This document shows, in pieces, positions 9,367 to 18,053 of a stretch of 19,713 bases of DNA; the first letter of the stretch is position 1; each line of letters starts with the position of its first letter. The notes below the pieces were generated by a model, which did no database searches, had not been told where the DNA came from, and was given only the letters and a program-made list of their open reading frames with translations. Source of the stretch: Spirogloea muscicola (Eukaryota > Streptophyta > Zygnematophyceae > Spirogloeales > Spirogloeaceae); the NCBI GenBank assembly GCA_009602725.1, contig WELB01000223.1, positions 24,002-43,714 on the forward strand, in the 5' to 3' direction. The position numbers were made by a program, and so were the translations under genes.

Positions 9367-10521
9367 TTCTGGGAGTTTGGGGTCGTGCCCTTGGCCAATC
9401 TTGCGGTCACGGCACTCCAGGTACTGAAGATCAGACGCGAGAGGAGGCTCCGGCATCGCACCAAATCGTGCAGGCTGTCGAACTCAGGATCTGTGGTCGG
9501 GTGGCCTTGAGCAAGAAAGAGGCAAATGACAATGTGCTGATGGTGGATTCCGATACTGTCAACTTCTCAAGCGCCAGTGTGAGGGGACAGACTTTCCATG
9601 GACGAGGCCTGTCGATGTTGGGGTCTGGTCCTCCTTCAGCCTCCAGCACAGGAGAGACGTGAATAAGAGGACGCCAAGATATTCATGGCTATCATGGCTA
9701 TGAGAGTATACGCTCATATGAATCCAGAGCCCCCACGAGGTGAATCGTGATAGGTCATGGCTGCCATCATATAGCAGCTGTGGCAAGTGGACACTCCAGC
9801 TCTGCTGGCACCCGAGCCTCCTAATCTCGGGGCACTCCTTGAGGACTGCATAAGCAGCTCTTACGGACAGCCTTGCATCTTCCGACGCTGAAGTGTTGCA
9901 GCATGGAGCAGCCGATAGCCAGTCGCGCAACGCCGCCATCGCCAATACTTCTGCAACTGCTCACGACAAACCTGCACAGCTGCTTGCGAACCCCGGCAAT
10001 TCGACTCCAAGCTGGGATTGGTACATCTCCGTAGCTCCAGCTCTGTGATGTGCTGGCAGTGATGGCATGGATGTCTGCATCTGCACGAGTCATGCGTGAC
10101 CACGCTGAGCAACCGCCTACTCCAGAGCTGGCATCGGCAGCAGGAACACAATGCGATGGAGATGTACATGGCGGCATGGCGGCATGAAGGCTGCAGGGCT
10201 CACCAGTAGCACGCGGGCAGGTCAGTGAGAGGCTTCTAGAGCCGTGAAGAAGGTCATTTTTCTTAAAGAAGAACGTCTCTGCCCAAGCAAAGCGCTCGCA
10301 ACACATTGAAGAGCGCCGGGATATTTTGAAACATGTGCCGGAGATTCACGGGGCCGAATTATGGTCCCCGAGCTCGCCAATACCCGTGCTAGCCTGACTC
10401 GCAGGTCGGCGAGCGTCGTGACAGCTCTCAAGCAGCAGAGATCGTACCTCGAACGTGTTCAACAAGGTAAGGGGCGTCAACGCCGGGGATGTGGAGGCCA
10501 GCGCGGGGCGGAGCTGCGCCG
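8219..10521. repeat. 2.3 kb imperfect palindrome (inverted duplication)
   Basis: The left arm 8219-9366 and right arm 9382-10521 are reverse complements of each other, diverged by substitutions and small indels. The centre is about 9374: GCCAGGGCACGGC on the left pairs with GTCGTGCCCTTGGC on the right around a loop of about 15 bp. Outer ends pair as CAGCTCGGTCCCGCGCTGGC on the left and the complement of CAGCTCCGCCCCGCGCTGGC on the right. Both arms carry the same LRR gene blocks in the same order from outside to centre. Confidence 0.85.
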
Positions 10522-10720
10522 GTTCACCCCGGCCGCAGGCAGCAGCAGTGGATTTTGACGCTGAGCTCCCGGTCCCGCAGGCACACCTCCGTGACGGCCG
10601 CTTTGGCTAGGCGGCGCCACAGACGGCACACGCGCACGACGCGCCGGGGGGGCGCCAGGCCAGGCGGCGGCGCGGACCAGCACGGCTGCGAGGCACGTCG
10701 ACTTGCGGCAGGCGGGCAGG
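9382..10720 (-). pseudogene. Right arm copy of F-box/LRR-type gene, with F-box end
   Basis: On - the copy starts with an F-box-like segment: CLAAVLVRAAAWPGAP, then RRVVRVCRLWRRLAKAAVTE (about 10705-10560), the latter typical of the second half of an F-box. The two halves are one base out of frame, at a seven-base C run on - (10646-10652). LRR blocks follow: LRAVTTLADLRVRLARVLAS, MTFFTALE, QHITELELRRCTN, KQLCRFVVSSCRSIGDGGVA, LAIGCSMLQHFSVGRC, and, after a 2-bp deletion relative to the left arm, ARLSVRAAYAVLKECPEIRR. F-box/LRR proteins usually select substrates for SCF ubiquitin ligases. Several shifts point to a decayed copy, though some could be sequencing errors or intron boundaries. Retroelement DNA abuts its 5' end. 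Confidence 0.55.
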
Positions 10721-10721
10721 C

Positions 10722-11036
10722 AAGTCTTTCGAATGCGTTTGGCCATCTCGATGCAGCGGTCCCTTGCCTTCGCGGTTCACTTGCGCGCAGGCCGAGCTTT
10801 GGCGGCAGCCTCCGGCTTCCGTCAGGGCGACGTCCTTCCGCCAGCTAGCTACTCGGACCTGCAGCTCCTGTCTAGAGGTTACTGAGCGTTCCCTGGCTGA
10901 TGTCTTAGTCCTAGTAAGAAGAAAGGGCTCGCCCATTGAGGAACGTCCTAGTCGTTCGCACTCAGGCTCCCTCAGACCTTGTCCATTCTTTTGGGCTGGC
11001 CTTTCCTAGCCACCAGTCAATCTGGCCGCGCTTTCT
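10722..11036 (+). repeat. Left arm of second palindrome (retroelement 3' end)
   Basis: This arm holds the last codons of a retroelement protein plus its 3' tail and is almost identical to the reverse complement of 11054-11328. Differences I counted by eye are about ten substitutions plus one 37-bp insertion in this arm (10916-10952). The two tails face each other across only 17 bp. Confidence 0.9.
10730..10885 (+). pseudogene. C-terminal fragment of LINE-like polyprotein (copy 1)
   Basis: The frame reads RMRLAISMQRSLAFAVHLRA, then GRALAAASGFRQGDV and SDLQLLSRGY before TGA at 10883-10885. The same C-terminal box ends the long RT protein at 13306. Nothing upstream of this box is retrotransposon-like on this strand; instead it abuts the F-box end of the neighbouring pseudogene, so it is a strongly 5'-truncated copy or a rearranged fragment. 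Confidence 0.75.
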
Positions 11037-11053
11037 CTCTATTTTTCGAAGAA

Positions 11054-11328
11054 GCGCGGCCAGATTGACTGGTGGCTGGGAAAGGCCAGCCCAAAAGAAT
11101 GGACAAGGTCTGAGGGAGCCTGAGTGCGAAACGACTAGGACTAAGACACCAGCCAGGGAACGCTCAGTAACCTCTAGACAGGAGATGCAGGTCCGAGTAG
11201 CTAGCTGGCGGAAGGACGTCGCCCTGACGGAAGCCGGAGGCCGCCGCCAAAGCTCGGCCTGCGCGCAAGTGAACCGCGAAGGCGAGGGACCGCTGCATCG
11301 AGACGGCCAAACGCATACGGAAAAGCTG
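11054..11328 (-). repeat. Right arm of second palindrome (retroelement 3' end)
   Basis: Reverse complement of the left arm, from the tail (GCGGCCAGATTGACTGGTGG at 11057 onward) out to the codons for RMRLAVSM near 11316. It lacks the 37-bp insertion, so it shows the uninterrupted TCCTAGTCG junction. Confidence 0.9.
11164..11316 (-). pseudogene. C-terminal fragment of LINE-like polyprotein (copy 2)
   Basis: On - this encodes RMRLAVSMQRSLAFAVHLRA, then the same GRALAAASGFRQGDV and SDLHLLSRGY ending as copy 1, with TGA at 11166-11164. The open frame continues upstream on - to 11409 into sequence shared with the start of the RT fragment on +, where it no longer resembles the family. It is the inverted twin of copy 1. 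Confidence 0.75.
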
Positions 11329-11350
11329 AGCGAGGGACCCGGCTACCCGG

Positions 11351-13306
11351 TTGAAGCCGGGCTGCTCGCCCTGCTGCCCGAGGCGGCGGGCCGCTGCACG
11401 CCGCGCCACAGTGGCGGACTCCCGTTCTTCTTTCTTCCGGTGCTCCTACGGAGCACCCTCCCGCCTGCTCTGGGGAGCGGGCACGTCACAGGTGGTCTTG
11501 CAATCCAGCACAGGCACCCGACAGGGAGACCCTTTGGGCGGGTTCCTCTTTGCATTGGCACACCTACGTGCGCTGCGTAATACGGCGGAGGCCCACCCTG
11601 CTGTCCTGATCCCAAGCTACGCCGACGACACCACCCTTGCGGGACCCCCAACTGAAGTCACCAGCGCTTACAGCACGTTGGAGCGCGAGCTTCACATCCT
11701 CGGCCTCCACATCCGGCCTGAGAAGTGTTCAGCCTGGTCTCCAGCCGGCATCCCTCCCTCCATCAAGCTGCCGGCTGGGTGCCAGACCCCACCACTCGGC
11801 ATGGTGGTGCTTGGAGTCCCGTTGGGGGCTGCTGCGCATGTGGAGCAAGTTGTGGAGTCCACCCTTGAGAACCATCTCCAGACCCTCCCGGCCCTCCCCT
11901 CCTTACAGGATGCGCAGCTTGCGGTGGCCATCCTCACCCGGTGTGTGGCCCAGCGTCCCACTTACCTGTTGCGGACTGTACCCCCCACCACGGCACTAAA
12001 CGCCATCTACTCTACCGTGGACTCCAGACTCCAACAGGCTCTTCACGGCCTGGTGGACCATCCCAATTTGTCCGCCACGCCGGCTGCCATCCTCCAGTGT
12101 ACCCTTCCTACCAGCATAGGCGGCCTTGGGTGCCGTCCACTGGCTCGCCTGTCCCAAGCAGCTCACCTGGGTTGCTGGGCCCAAGTGGCCTCCACCATCT
12201 CCAGTCGCTTCATCCTGAGGGGCCAGGCTGTTTTAGCACCCGCTATAGCGGGTGTTGCAACAGGGACCAGGCCCTTCCAGCTTTCCCTAACCGCAGCACT
12301 GCATGACCTCTCGTGCTCCCTACCAACACTTGCCGAGGGTCATGCAGATTTTGCGGCATGGGCACGCTGTTCCGATAGGAAAGCGCAGGCTCACTACACA
12401 CACGCTGCGGACGTGCAGGCCGCCTCCGACTTGAAGGGACTGCTCAAGGACGATAGACGTGGCCTTACCCGGCTCCTTTCAATCGGCTCCCCGGGCGCGT
12501 CGGAGTGGCTAAACGCTCTGCCGATCTACGAGTCCCTTCGGCTTTCTGACAACCTTTTCCGCACGGCGCTCCACCACCACCTTGGCCTCCCCCCCCCTTG
12601 CTTGGCTGGCATCCGCCAGTGCGAGTGTGGCCACATTGCCGACGACAAGCTCGCCTTAGCTTCGCACATGCTGAGGTGTGTTGAGGGGGGTGAGCGCATT
12701 GCCTCCCACGACCTACTAAGGGATACCATGTTTGGCATTGTGCGAGAGGCGGGATATCATCCGGCGATGGAGGTGTCTGGGATCATGCCAATCTCCTCAA
12801 GGCGCGGCAAGCCATACGTGCGGCGTCTGGACGTGGTCGCTACCCCGCGGGGCGGTGGGCCTCGTCTGCTCTTGGACGTGGTACTGATCGACGCATACAA
12901 GGCTGGCGCACCAACGTCAACCGTGTCTGGCTGGGCCACGTCCAGCGCGGAGCGCAAGAAGGAGCGGCACTACCATGATCATCCTCGAGGGGACCATCTT
13001 TACCCGTGTGCCATGGATATCTATGGAGGCTACGGCGTGAAATGGTCCTCCCTGATCCAGCATCTGGCCCGGCTGGTTGATGCGCGTCGTCGAAGTCGGG
13101 GGGGCAGCTTGGGCCACTCCAGCATTCCGCAGGCCTTAGTTGCATATTATAGAATGCGGCTCTCGCTTAGTTTGCAGCGCTCGCAAGCATTGGCTCTTCA
13201 TCAACGTGCAGGGCGCGCTCTAAGTCAGGCCTCCGGCTTTCGTGGCGGCGCTCCAGCTCCCCAAGTTAGCTTGTCAGATTTGTTTGTGCTCACCCGTGGG
13301 TACTAA
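11351..13306 (+). mobile_element. 5'-truncated LINE-like retroelement: RT palm, CCHC finger and restriction-like endonuclease
   Basis: An open frame of 651 codons. Family similarity starts about 11399 inside the RT domain: YGAPSRLLWG, then TGTRQGDPLGGFLFALA (about 11510-11560) and the catalytic box SYADDTTL (YADD at 11618-11629, residues 90-93), followed by GLHIRPEKC. A long connector leads to a CxC-x12-HxxxC finger (12620-12679) and then a PD-(D/E)xK-like arrangement: RLDVV (Asp494), LLLDVVLID (Asp509) and a Lys-rich ERKKERHY. It ends with the box LQRSQALALHQRAGRAL...LTRGY. The order RT, CCHC, endonuclease at the C-terminus is that of R2/NeSL-type and Dualen-type LINEs. The fingers part of RT and anything upstream are absent, so this copy cannot be autonomous. 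The remaining 600 codons are uninterrupted, which suggests recent insertion. Whether an APE endonuclease existed upstream, as in Chlamydomonas Dualen, cannot be seen. Confidence 0.85.
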
Positions 13307-13626
13307 TGTCATCTTAGGTACCTTAGATTAGGTCTCCGTATTATGTAGCATTGTTTAGTCTGCACTCGACTCTGCCTGAACAATGTATTGGCTTGAATTG
13401 GCCTCCCTTTCAATTCATGCGCCCCGCGCGCCTTCTCTCTCTTTTCCTCAGGCCCCTTTGTAGCTGCTCCCGTGCAGCCCCATTCGCGACGGCCGCTCCG
13501 CTTCTGGCTGCGCCTGCTGTCCTCCCTTCCAGACCTTGTCCACGCCTTTTTTGTAGAAGAAAGTGCTCGCCCATTGAGAATAGGGGCTGGAACAACCAGC
13601 CCGAAAATTTTTTGTCCACGCCTTTC
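13307..13626 (+). mobile_element. 3' UTR of the RT-bearing element
   Basis: Noncoding DNA following the RT stop. It contains the GGCTTGAATTGGCCTCC segment (also inverted at 7204-7276), then TCAGGCCCCTTTGTAGCTGC (again at 14105-14125), then CCAGACCTTGTCCACGCC and GAAGAAAGTGCTCGCCCATT (similar to the 37-bp insertion at 10916-10952). The tail is thus built of modules shared in different combinations among copies. No poly(A) tract marks its end. Confidence 0.65.
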
Positions 13627-13740
13627 GAGCGTTCCCTGGCCGATGTCTTAGTCCTAGTCCTTCGCACTCCGGCTCCTTCAGACCTTGTCCATTCCTTTGG
13701 GCTGGCCTTTCCCAGCCACCAGTCAATCTGGCCGCGTTTC
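13627..13740 (+). repeat. Third retroelement tail copy without coding sequence
   Basis: From GAGCGTTCCCTGGCCGATGT through GACCTTGTCCATTCCTTTGG to CCACCAGTCAATCTGGCCGC, this matches the tail that follows the stop codons of copies 1 and 2, but without the preceding codons. It lies immediately downstream of the RT element's own 3' UTR. Confidence 0.8.
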
Positions 13741-13807
13741 TGCTTTTGAGGCGTGGACAAGGGTCACCACCAGTCAATCTGGCCGCGCTTTCTGTCTTAG
13801 AGGCGTG
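13716..13807 (+). repeat. Tandem duplication of about 51 bp at the tail terminus
   Basis: CCACCAGTCAATCTGGCCGC, then TTTCTG and GAGGCGTGG, occurs at 13716 and again at 13767, a period of 51 bp with small changes. It places a second tail terminus directly in front of the fourth C-terminal fragment. Confidence 0.7.
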
Positions 13808-14069
13808 GGCCCAAGTGTATCGCTTGCGTTTGTCAGTCTCCCTTCAGCGGTCCATGGCCCACACCTTGCATCTGCGTGCTGGCCGTGCTCTCGCTGCGGC
13901 CTCCGGCTTTCGTCAGGGGAAGAATGCGTGTATATTAAGAGATGGGGAGGCCATGTGTGGCCAAGTACAAAGGCAAGCACATTGGACAAATGTACGTCAC
14001 CTGCTGCTGGGGAAGAGGTTTCCGGCAGCTAGTCTGTCGGATTTGAGGCACCTCACTCCTAACTACTGA
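13800..14069 (+). pseudogene. C-terminal fragment of LINE-like polyprotein (copy 4), interrupted by an in-frame insertion
   Basis: It reads WAQVYRLRLSVSLQRSMAHT, then LHLRAGRALAAASGFRQG; a foreign stretch of 31 codons follows, then AASLSDLRHLTPNY and TGA at 14067-14069. Relative to copies 1 and 2 the insertion sits just after the FRQG codons. Because it is 93 bp long, the frame survives. The sequence is more diverged from copies 1 and 2 than these are from each other, so it stems from another element lineage. Confidence 0.75.
13916..14016 (+). mobile_element. Small insertion flanked by 8-bp direct repeats
   Basis: GGGGAAGA occurs at 13916-13923 and 14009-14016, flanking 85 bp absent from the other C-terminal copies. 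The insert contains ATGCGTGTATATTAAGAGAT, a near-palindromic GGCCATGTGTGGCC, and GCAAGCACATTGGACAAATG. Most of it recurs inverted at 14199-14278. The direct repeats look like a target-site duplication. No coding capacity; the mobilising machinery is unknown. Confidence 0.6.
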
Positions 14070-14103
14070 GTGGTCCATCCTCCCCCCCTTCTGACATAGC
14101 ATC

Positions 14104-14190
14104 TTCAGGCCCCTTCGTAGCTGCTTCGCGTTTTTGGCCCCTTCGAACCTTTGCCAATTCTTTTCGGGCTGGCTTTCCACAGCCCTTGCC
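14104..14190 (+). repeat. Fourth, diverged retroelement tail copy
   Basis: TCAGGCCCCTTCGTAGCTGC followed by CGAACCTTTGCCAATTCTTT and CGGGCTGGCTTTCC repeats the tail order of 13447-13465 and 13681-13715 with more substitutions. It follows the stop of copy 4 by 35 bp, so it is that copy's own 3' UTR. Confidence 0.65.
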
Positions 14191-14198
14191 CCCTTTGC

Positions 14199-14278
14199 AC
14201 GTACATCTGTCAATGTGCTTGCACTTGTGCCTTGGCCACACATGGCCCCCCCCCATCTTTTGATACACACGCCTTCTT
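14199..14278 (-). repeat. Inverted partner of the small inserted element
   Basis: On - this reads GCGTGTGTATCAAAAGATGG, then GGGCCATGTGTGGCC, then GTGCAAGCACATTGACAGATG and TACGT, matching 13920-13997 along its length with a few changes and a longer G run (C run 14247-14255 on +). The pair is about 200 bp apart, facing opposite ways. Confidence 0.75.
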
Positions 14279-14285
14279 TTTGGGA

Positions 14286-15151
14286 GAGCAACTTCTCAGT
14301 TGGAGGCCAAAGCAAGCCAATATACGGATCAGGCCAACGCTAGTGCAGAGACTGGGGCTGCTCAGCGCGAAGCCGTCTGGCTTGCCTACGTTACTTGGCC
14401 ACTCAGAAAGCAAGCGCGGCCAGGCTCAGGCCGTCCATCGCTCAGCACACACTGTGTCTTCTGCAGCCACAGGGCGGGCCCCAGGGTGCGCCCCCCTGCC
14501 GCCCCTTCGCCTCGCCGCCCGCGCGGCGAGATGCCCGCCGAGCTGCCGCAGCGCGGGGCCGCCGCCCACCCGGGCGGCAACACCGGCACTGACTTCAGGA
14601 TATGACTGCCGCCGCTGCCGCCGCCCCCGCCGCCGCCGCCGCGCCGCTTCCCTTGCGGAAACGGCGCACCTCACGGGCTTCCACCATCGCTGACGGGGCT
14701 GAGAGGAACGGCCGAGGCCGCGACGTACATGGCGTTCGGCGCTCGCTGAAAGCCTCGCCGGCTGGGACGCCGCTGCCGAGTGCGGCCTGCAGCGGGCGGG
14801 CATGGAGGTGCAGAGCCGCGAGGCGCTGCAGCGGGTGTGCTCGGCTTCGGCGGAGCTCATGTCGCGGGGCAAGGCCGAGCGCATTGCCGCCGACGATGGC
14901 TGCCGCCGGAGCGGCGGGCCGCCCGGGCCCAAGGCTGGCGGCCCTCCAGGTCTGGCCCATGGTACCCGTACCGCACTTGACTCCTGCTCGGCCGCACGTC
15001 CTCCTCACGGTGGAGGACTGCGACCAGCTTCTCTTGATTGGCGTCCGGGTGTCTCGGTCAGGCATAATGATGAAGGCTTTTACTCAGACGTCTCTGCGTC
15101 GTCGTTGGTGGCTTTGTGAGCATCATCACTTGCAGCAGATGGAGACTTGCA
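14286..15151. other. GC-rich region upstream of the carrier gene, no gene recognised
   Basis: It contains a GCC-rich stretch (about 14600-14645) and several long open frames on both strands caused by high GC, none resembling a known protein. One + stretch, AGMEVQSREALQRVCSASAE near 14808, has protein-like composition but no recognisable family. The promoter and 5' UTR of the mitochondrial carrier gene presumably lie in the right part. Confidence 0.4.
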
Positions 15152-17657
15152 ATGAGGACCCTTGCGGCACCTCAGTCTTACCGACGTCCTGGGGTGTCTT
15201 TGTGGGGGCCAGACTTAGGGGAATTCTGGCGGGGCGCGCTGGCTGGGGCTTTTGGCGAGACCATCATGCACCCCGTGGACACCCTCAAGACCCGCATCCA
15301 GACGGGCGGATCGCGCCTGGTAAGCTGCGCTCCTTTGCATAGCTCGCTTGTTGCAACAGCGGGTTGCTGATGGTCGCAGTCAGAGACAACAAGCCATGTC
15401 TTGCCAGCTCATTCAGGTCGACCTTCGCCAAGATTGCTCATGCCACAAATGGACTCATGGAAGTAATGCGAGCTTTGGGTGCCGGTATATGAAGGAGTCA
15501 GTCTATTCAGGTCAGCACGTCCGAAAGTCAACTGCCTCACATAGTCACCTTCCCGAGTCGGTGCAGCCGCGCGGACAGCTCATGGAGGCCTTTAAAGCTG
15601 TGCAAGCGGTGGATGGAATCAGAGGTAACAGGACTGCAGCTGCCGTGAGACGGAGCATCCTGCATGCAGTGCGCCTATCGCTGCCATGACCACCCGATTT
15701 GCTGCCAGACTCTTTGATGCAATGTCGCTCTGCTTTGATGAGCCACTCGCCATGTATTCATCTGGCCTCCTCAGTGTTTTGAATATCTCTCAGCTGTGGG
15801 AGGTCTGAAGCTGGCCTCTTCCCAGCACGTCCGCACAGATTTTGCAGAGGACCTGAGAGGTGCGGGTGTCTTGCAGGTTTATACCGAGGCGTTGGGCCTG
15901 CCCTGACGGGCTCTGTCGTCACAGGGGCCTTCTACTTTGGCTTCATTGACATAAGCCGGGAGATGCTGGCTGGGGCGCACCAGCCGCTCATGGGGCCGCT
16001 GTCCCACTTTGCAGCAGGTGCTACAGGTGCGTATTTGGCGCCCCAAGGATCATCTCACCTTTGCCATCTTTAATGTCTTCCCACGTAGTATCTTTCCTTG
16101 TCAATCCATTGGTTAGACTTGTCAGCCAGTGAAATCTGGTCCGGTGCTTCTGATGGTACCCAGACAATTGTTTCATGTTGGCATGAGGTGTTCTCATTGT
16201 GGGAATCTTGTGCTTACGCAGGCGAGACATTGAGCTCGTTGGTCTTCGTGCCCTGTGAGGTCGTGAAGCAGAGGATGCAGCTGCAAGGGAGCCACCATGG
16301 GTGGGAGCAGGCGACGCTGACGTCGCTGAATAAGACTTACCCTTACTACCGGAGCACATGGCATGCCTTCACAACCATTGCGAGGCAAGAGGGCATCCAT
16401 GGCCTGTTTGCAGGGTGAGTCCACAAACCACGCATCCATGGCATCACAGTGGCTTGCCAGCTTCTTCGGAGGTATGGCTTTGGGTTAACTCGAAGAAGAT
16501 TGCGTGTCAGTCAGAGGCACTAACATAACCCCACAGCTTCGTCTTCAAACTTCATCCAATCACCGTACTTGATTGACCTGAAGCTTATGTATTTGCGGGC
16601 CTGTCTGCAGTTACTTTTCCACACTTGCTCGAGACGTGCCATTTGCGGGTCTGCAGGTACACCATACTTGCAACTACTTGATGTTGAGATTTGGTCATGC
16701 TGCTGCTCGACCTACCTTTGTAGTCATGTCTTAGCTCTTACTTCTCAGCGGCCTCACATGTTGGCATTTCTGTTCCTTTCAGATCATGCTGTATGAGGTC
16801 TTTAAAGGCCTCCATGCGCGCAATGAGGGTTATGGGCGCTGGCTGGGCTCAAAGTCCAGCCTAGTGGAGGAGTTTGTCATTGGCGGTACTGCAGGAGGTA
16901 AGATGCATGGCGTTTGGAGGTCACACATGCAGGCGCAATTAGTAATGAGTGTCAGTTTGAGCTGCTCTGCTACCATTGGGGCAATGAGGGCTCCTACTAC
17001 ATAGCGTGCAATTTGTTGGGAGGGAGGGCTTCATTAGTCACTGTTGTCTCATTTGACTCAGGGATCAGCGCCGTTGTCACAACGCCCCTGGACGTTGTCA
17101 AGACGAGATTGCAGGTGCAAGGTTCTCCACCCAAGTGAGTACTGAGCACCCGCCCTCACTTATTGCTAGGGATCCTTTGACTTTTACGGGTTGTTCCTTG
17201 ATTGCTTGCAGGTTGGCCAGCTCCTATGTCAGATGATGCAAGACATGGCTCGATGACCACCGCTCCAGTCGTGAGGAGAAATTCTAAGGAAACGTGTAAA
17301 GCCATGACTTGGACTTGTTGCTGCGAAAACTGCTGCAGGTACAAAGGATGGTTGGATGCTTTTGCAACCATTGCAAGAGAAGAGGGTGTGAGGGGCCTCC
17401 TAAAAGGCTACCAGGCGAGGCTCACGTGGTTTGTCCCTGCCTCGGCCTTCACATTCCTGGCTCTGGAGCTGTTGCACAAGTATAGCTTAGGAGCAAGCCC
17501 CGAGCTGGAGGCTTCCAAAAGCCACCACCCACTCTCTGAAAAGGGCTTGCTCAGCGCCAAAAGCAGTAGAGAGGGCCACATGCAGCGGGAGACGCCACTT
17601 GGCGTGGAGCTGCAGCACTTGGTTCCTCGTCCGCAGGAGAAGAGCCCTTCTCTATAG
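15152..17657 (+). CDS. Mitochondrial carrier family protein (SAM-carrier-like group, At1g74240-like)
   Basis: Eight exons (15152-15319, 15567-15624, 15877-16026, 16222-16414, 16611-16656, 16783-16897, 17062-17134, 17339-17657) join at GT-AG sites into 373 aa with no frame break. The three carrier signatures are clear: PVDTLKTR (from residue 41), PCEVVKQR (from 136) and PLDVVKTR (from 252), one per repeat of two helices. Other matches include GALAGAFGETIMHP, GAFYFGFID, ARDVPFAGLQIMLYE and YKGWLDAF. The order closely follows plant At1g74240, in the same group as S-adenosylmethionine carriers, as I remember them. Such proteins exchange small metabolites across the mitochondrial (or plastid) inner membrane; the actual substrate is not readable here. 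The start is set at 15152 because the plant proteins begin a similar distance before the first repeat. The exon 2 acceptor could also be 9 bp earlier. The C-terminal tail after the last helix is long, polar and poorly conserved. It is convergent with the RRM gene. Confidence 0.93.
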
Positions 17658-18053
17658 CCTCTCTGTGCCCTCTACGCATACATGCAATCCCACATACTAG
17701 CAAGGGCCAGCATGGCCTGCTTGAGCCTGCCAGCACGCAACTGCCAGGATGCAGTGGGCATGTGTGAATGCCTATTGTGAAACGACGAGTTTGTCGTCCT
17801 GTCCTATTATTGTGCTAGAGCACTCCTATTGGATCAAATTGCCAAGGAGGCTAACTGTTATGGAGATAAGAGAGCAGGACTCAGCAAGCAAGCAAGATCT
17901 CACAATCCCCACCTGCAAAGAAGGTATCGCTGAGCCCCTTCCAAGCATGTAGTAAAGAGCCAAGTGCTACGGAATAAACTTCAAAGATGGACATCACCTA
18001 GCTGCGTGTCCCCCAAGCAATTGAGTGCCATAGCCACAATCACACAATAGCAG
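17658..18053. other. Convergent intergenic region
   Basis: About 400 bp between two stop codons of convergent genes, expected to contain both 3' UTRs. I see no coding block and no TGTAA on either strand close to the stops, so the poly(A) signals of these two genes are not assigned. Confidence 0.5.

Noticed and set aside
10936-11580. 214-codon + frame across the second palindrome
   Set aside because: It reads the palindrome loop and the antisense of copy 2; the retroelement frames on each arm explain the sequence better.
14426-15065. Minus-strand frames of 156-168 codons near the carrier promoter
   Set aside because: Mutually overlapping, Ala/Arg-rich and unlike any family; typical of GC-rich antisense.
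14602-15342. 246-codon + frame overlapping the first carrier exon
   Set aside because: It runs in another frame across the conserved first carrier repeat and has no family resemblance; GC bias explains it.
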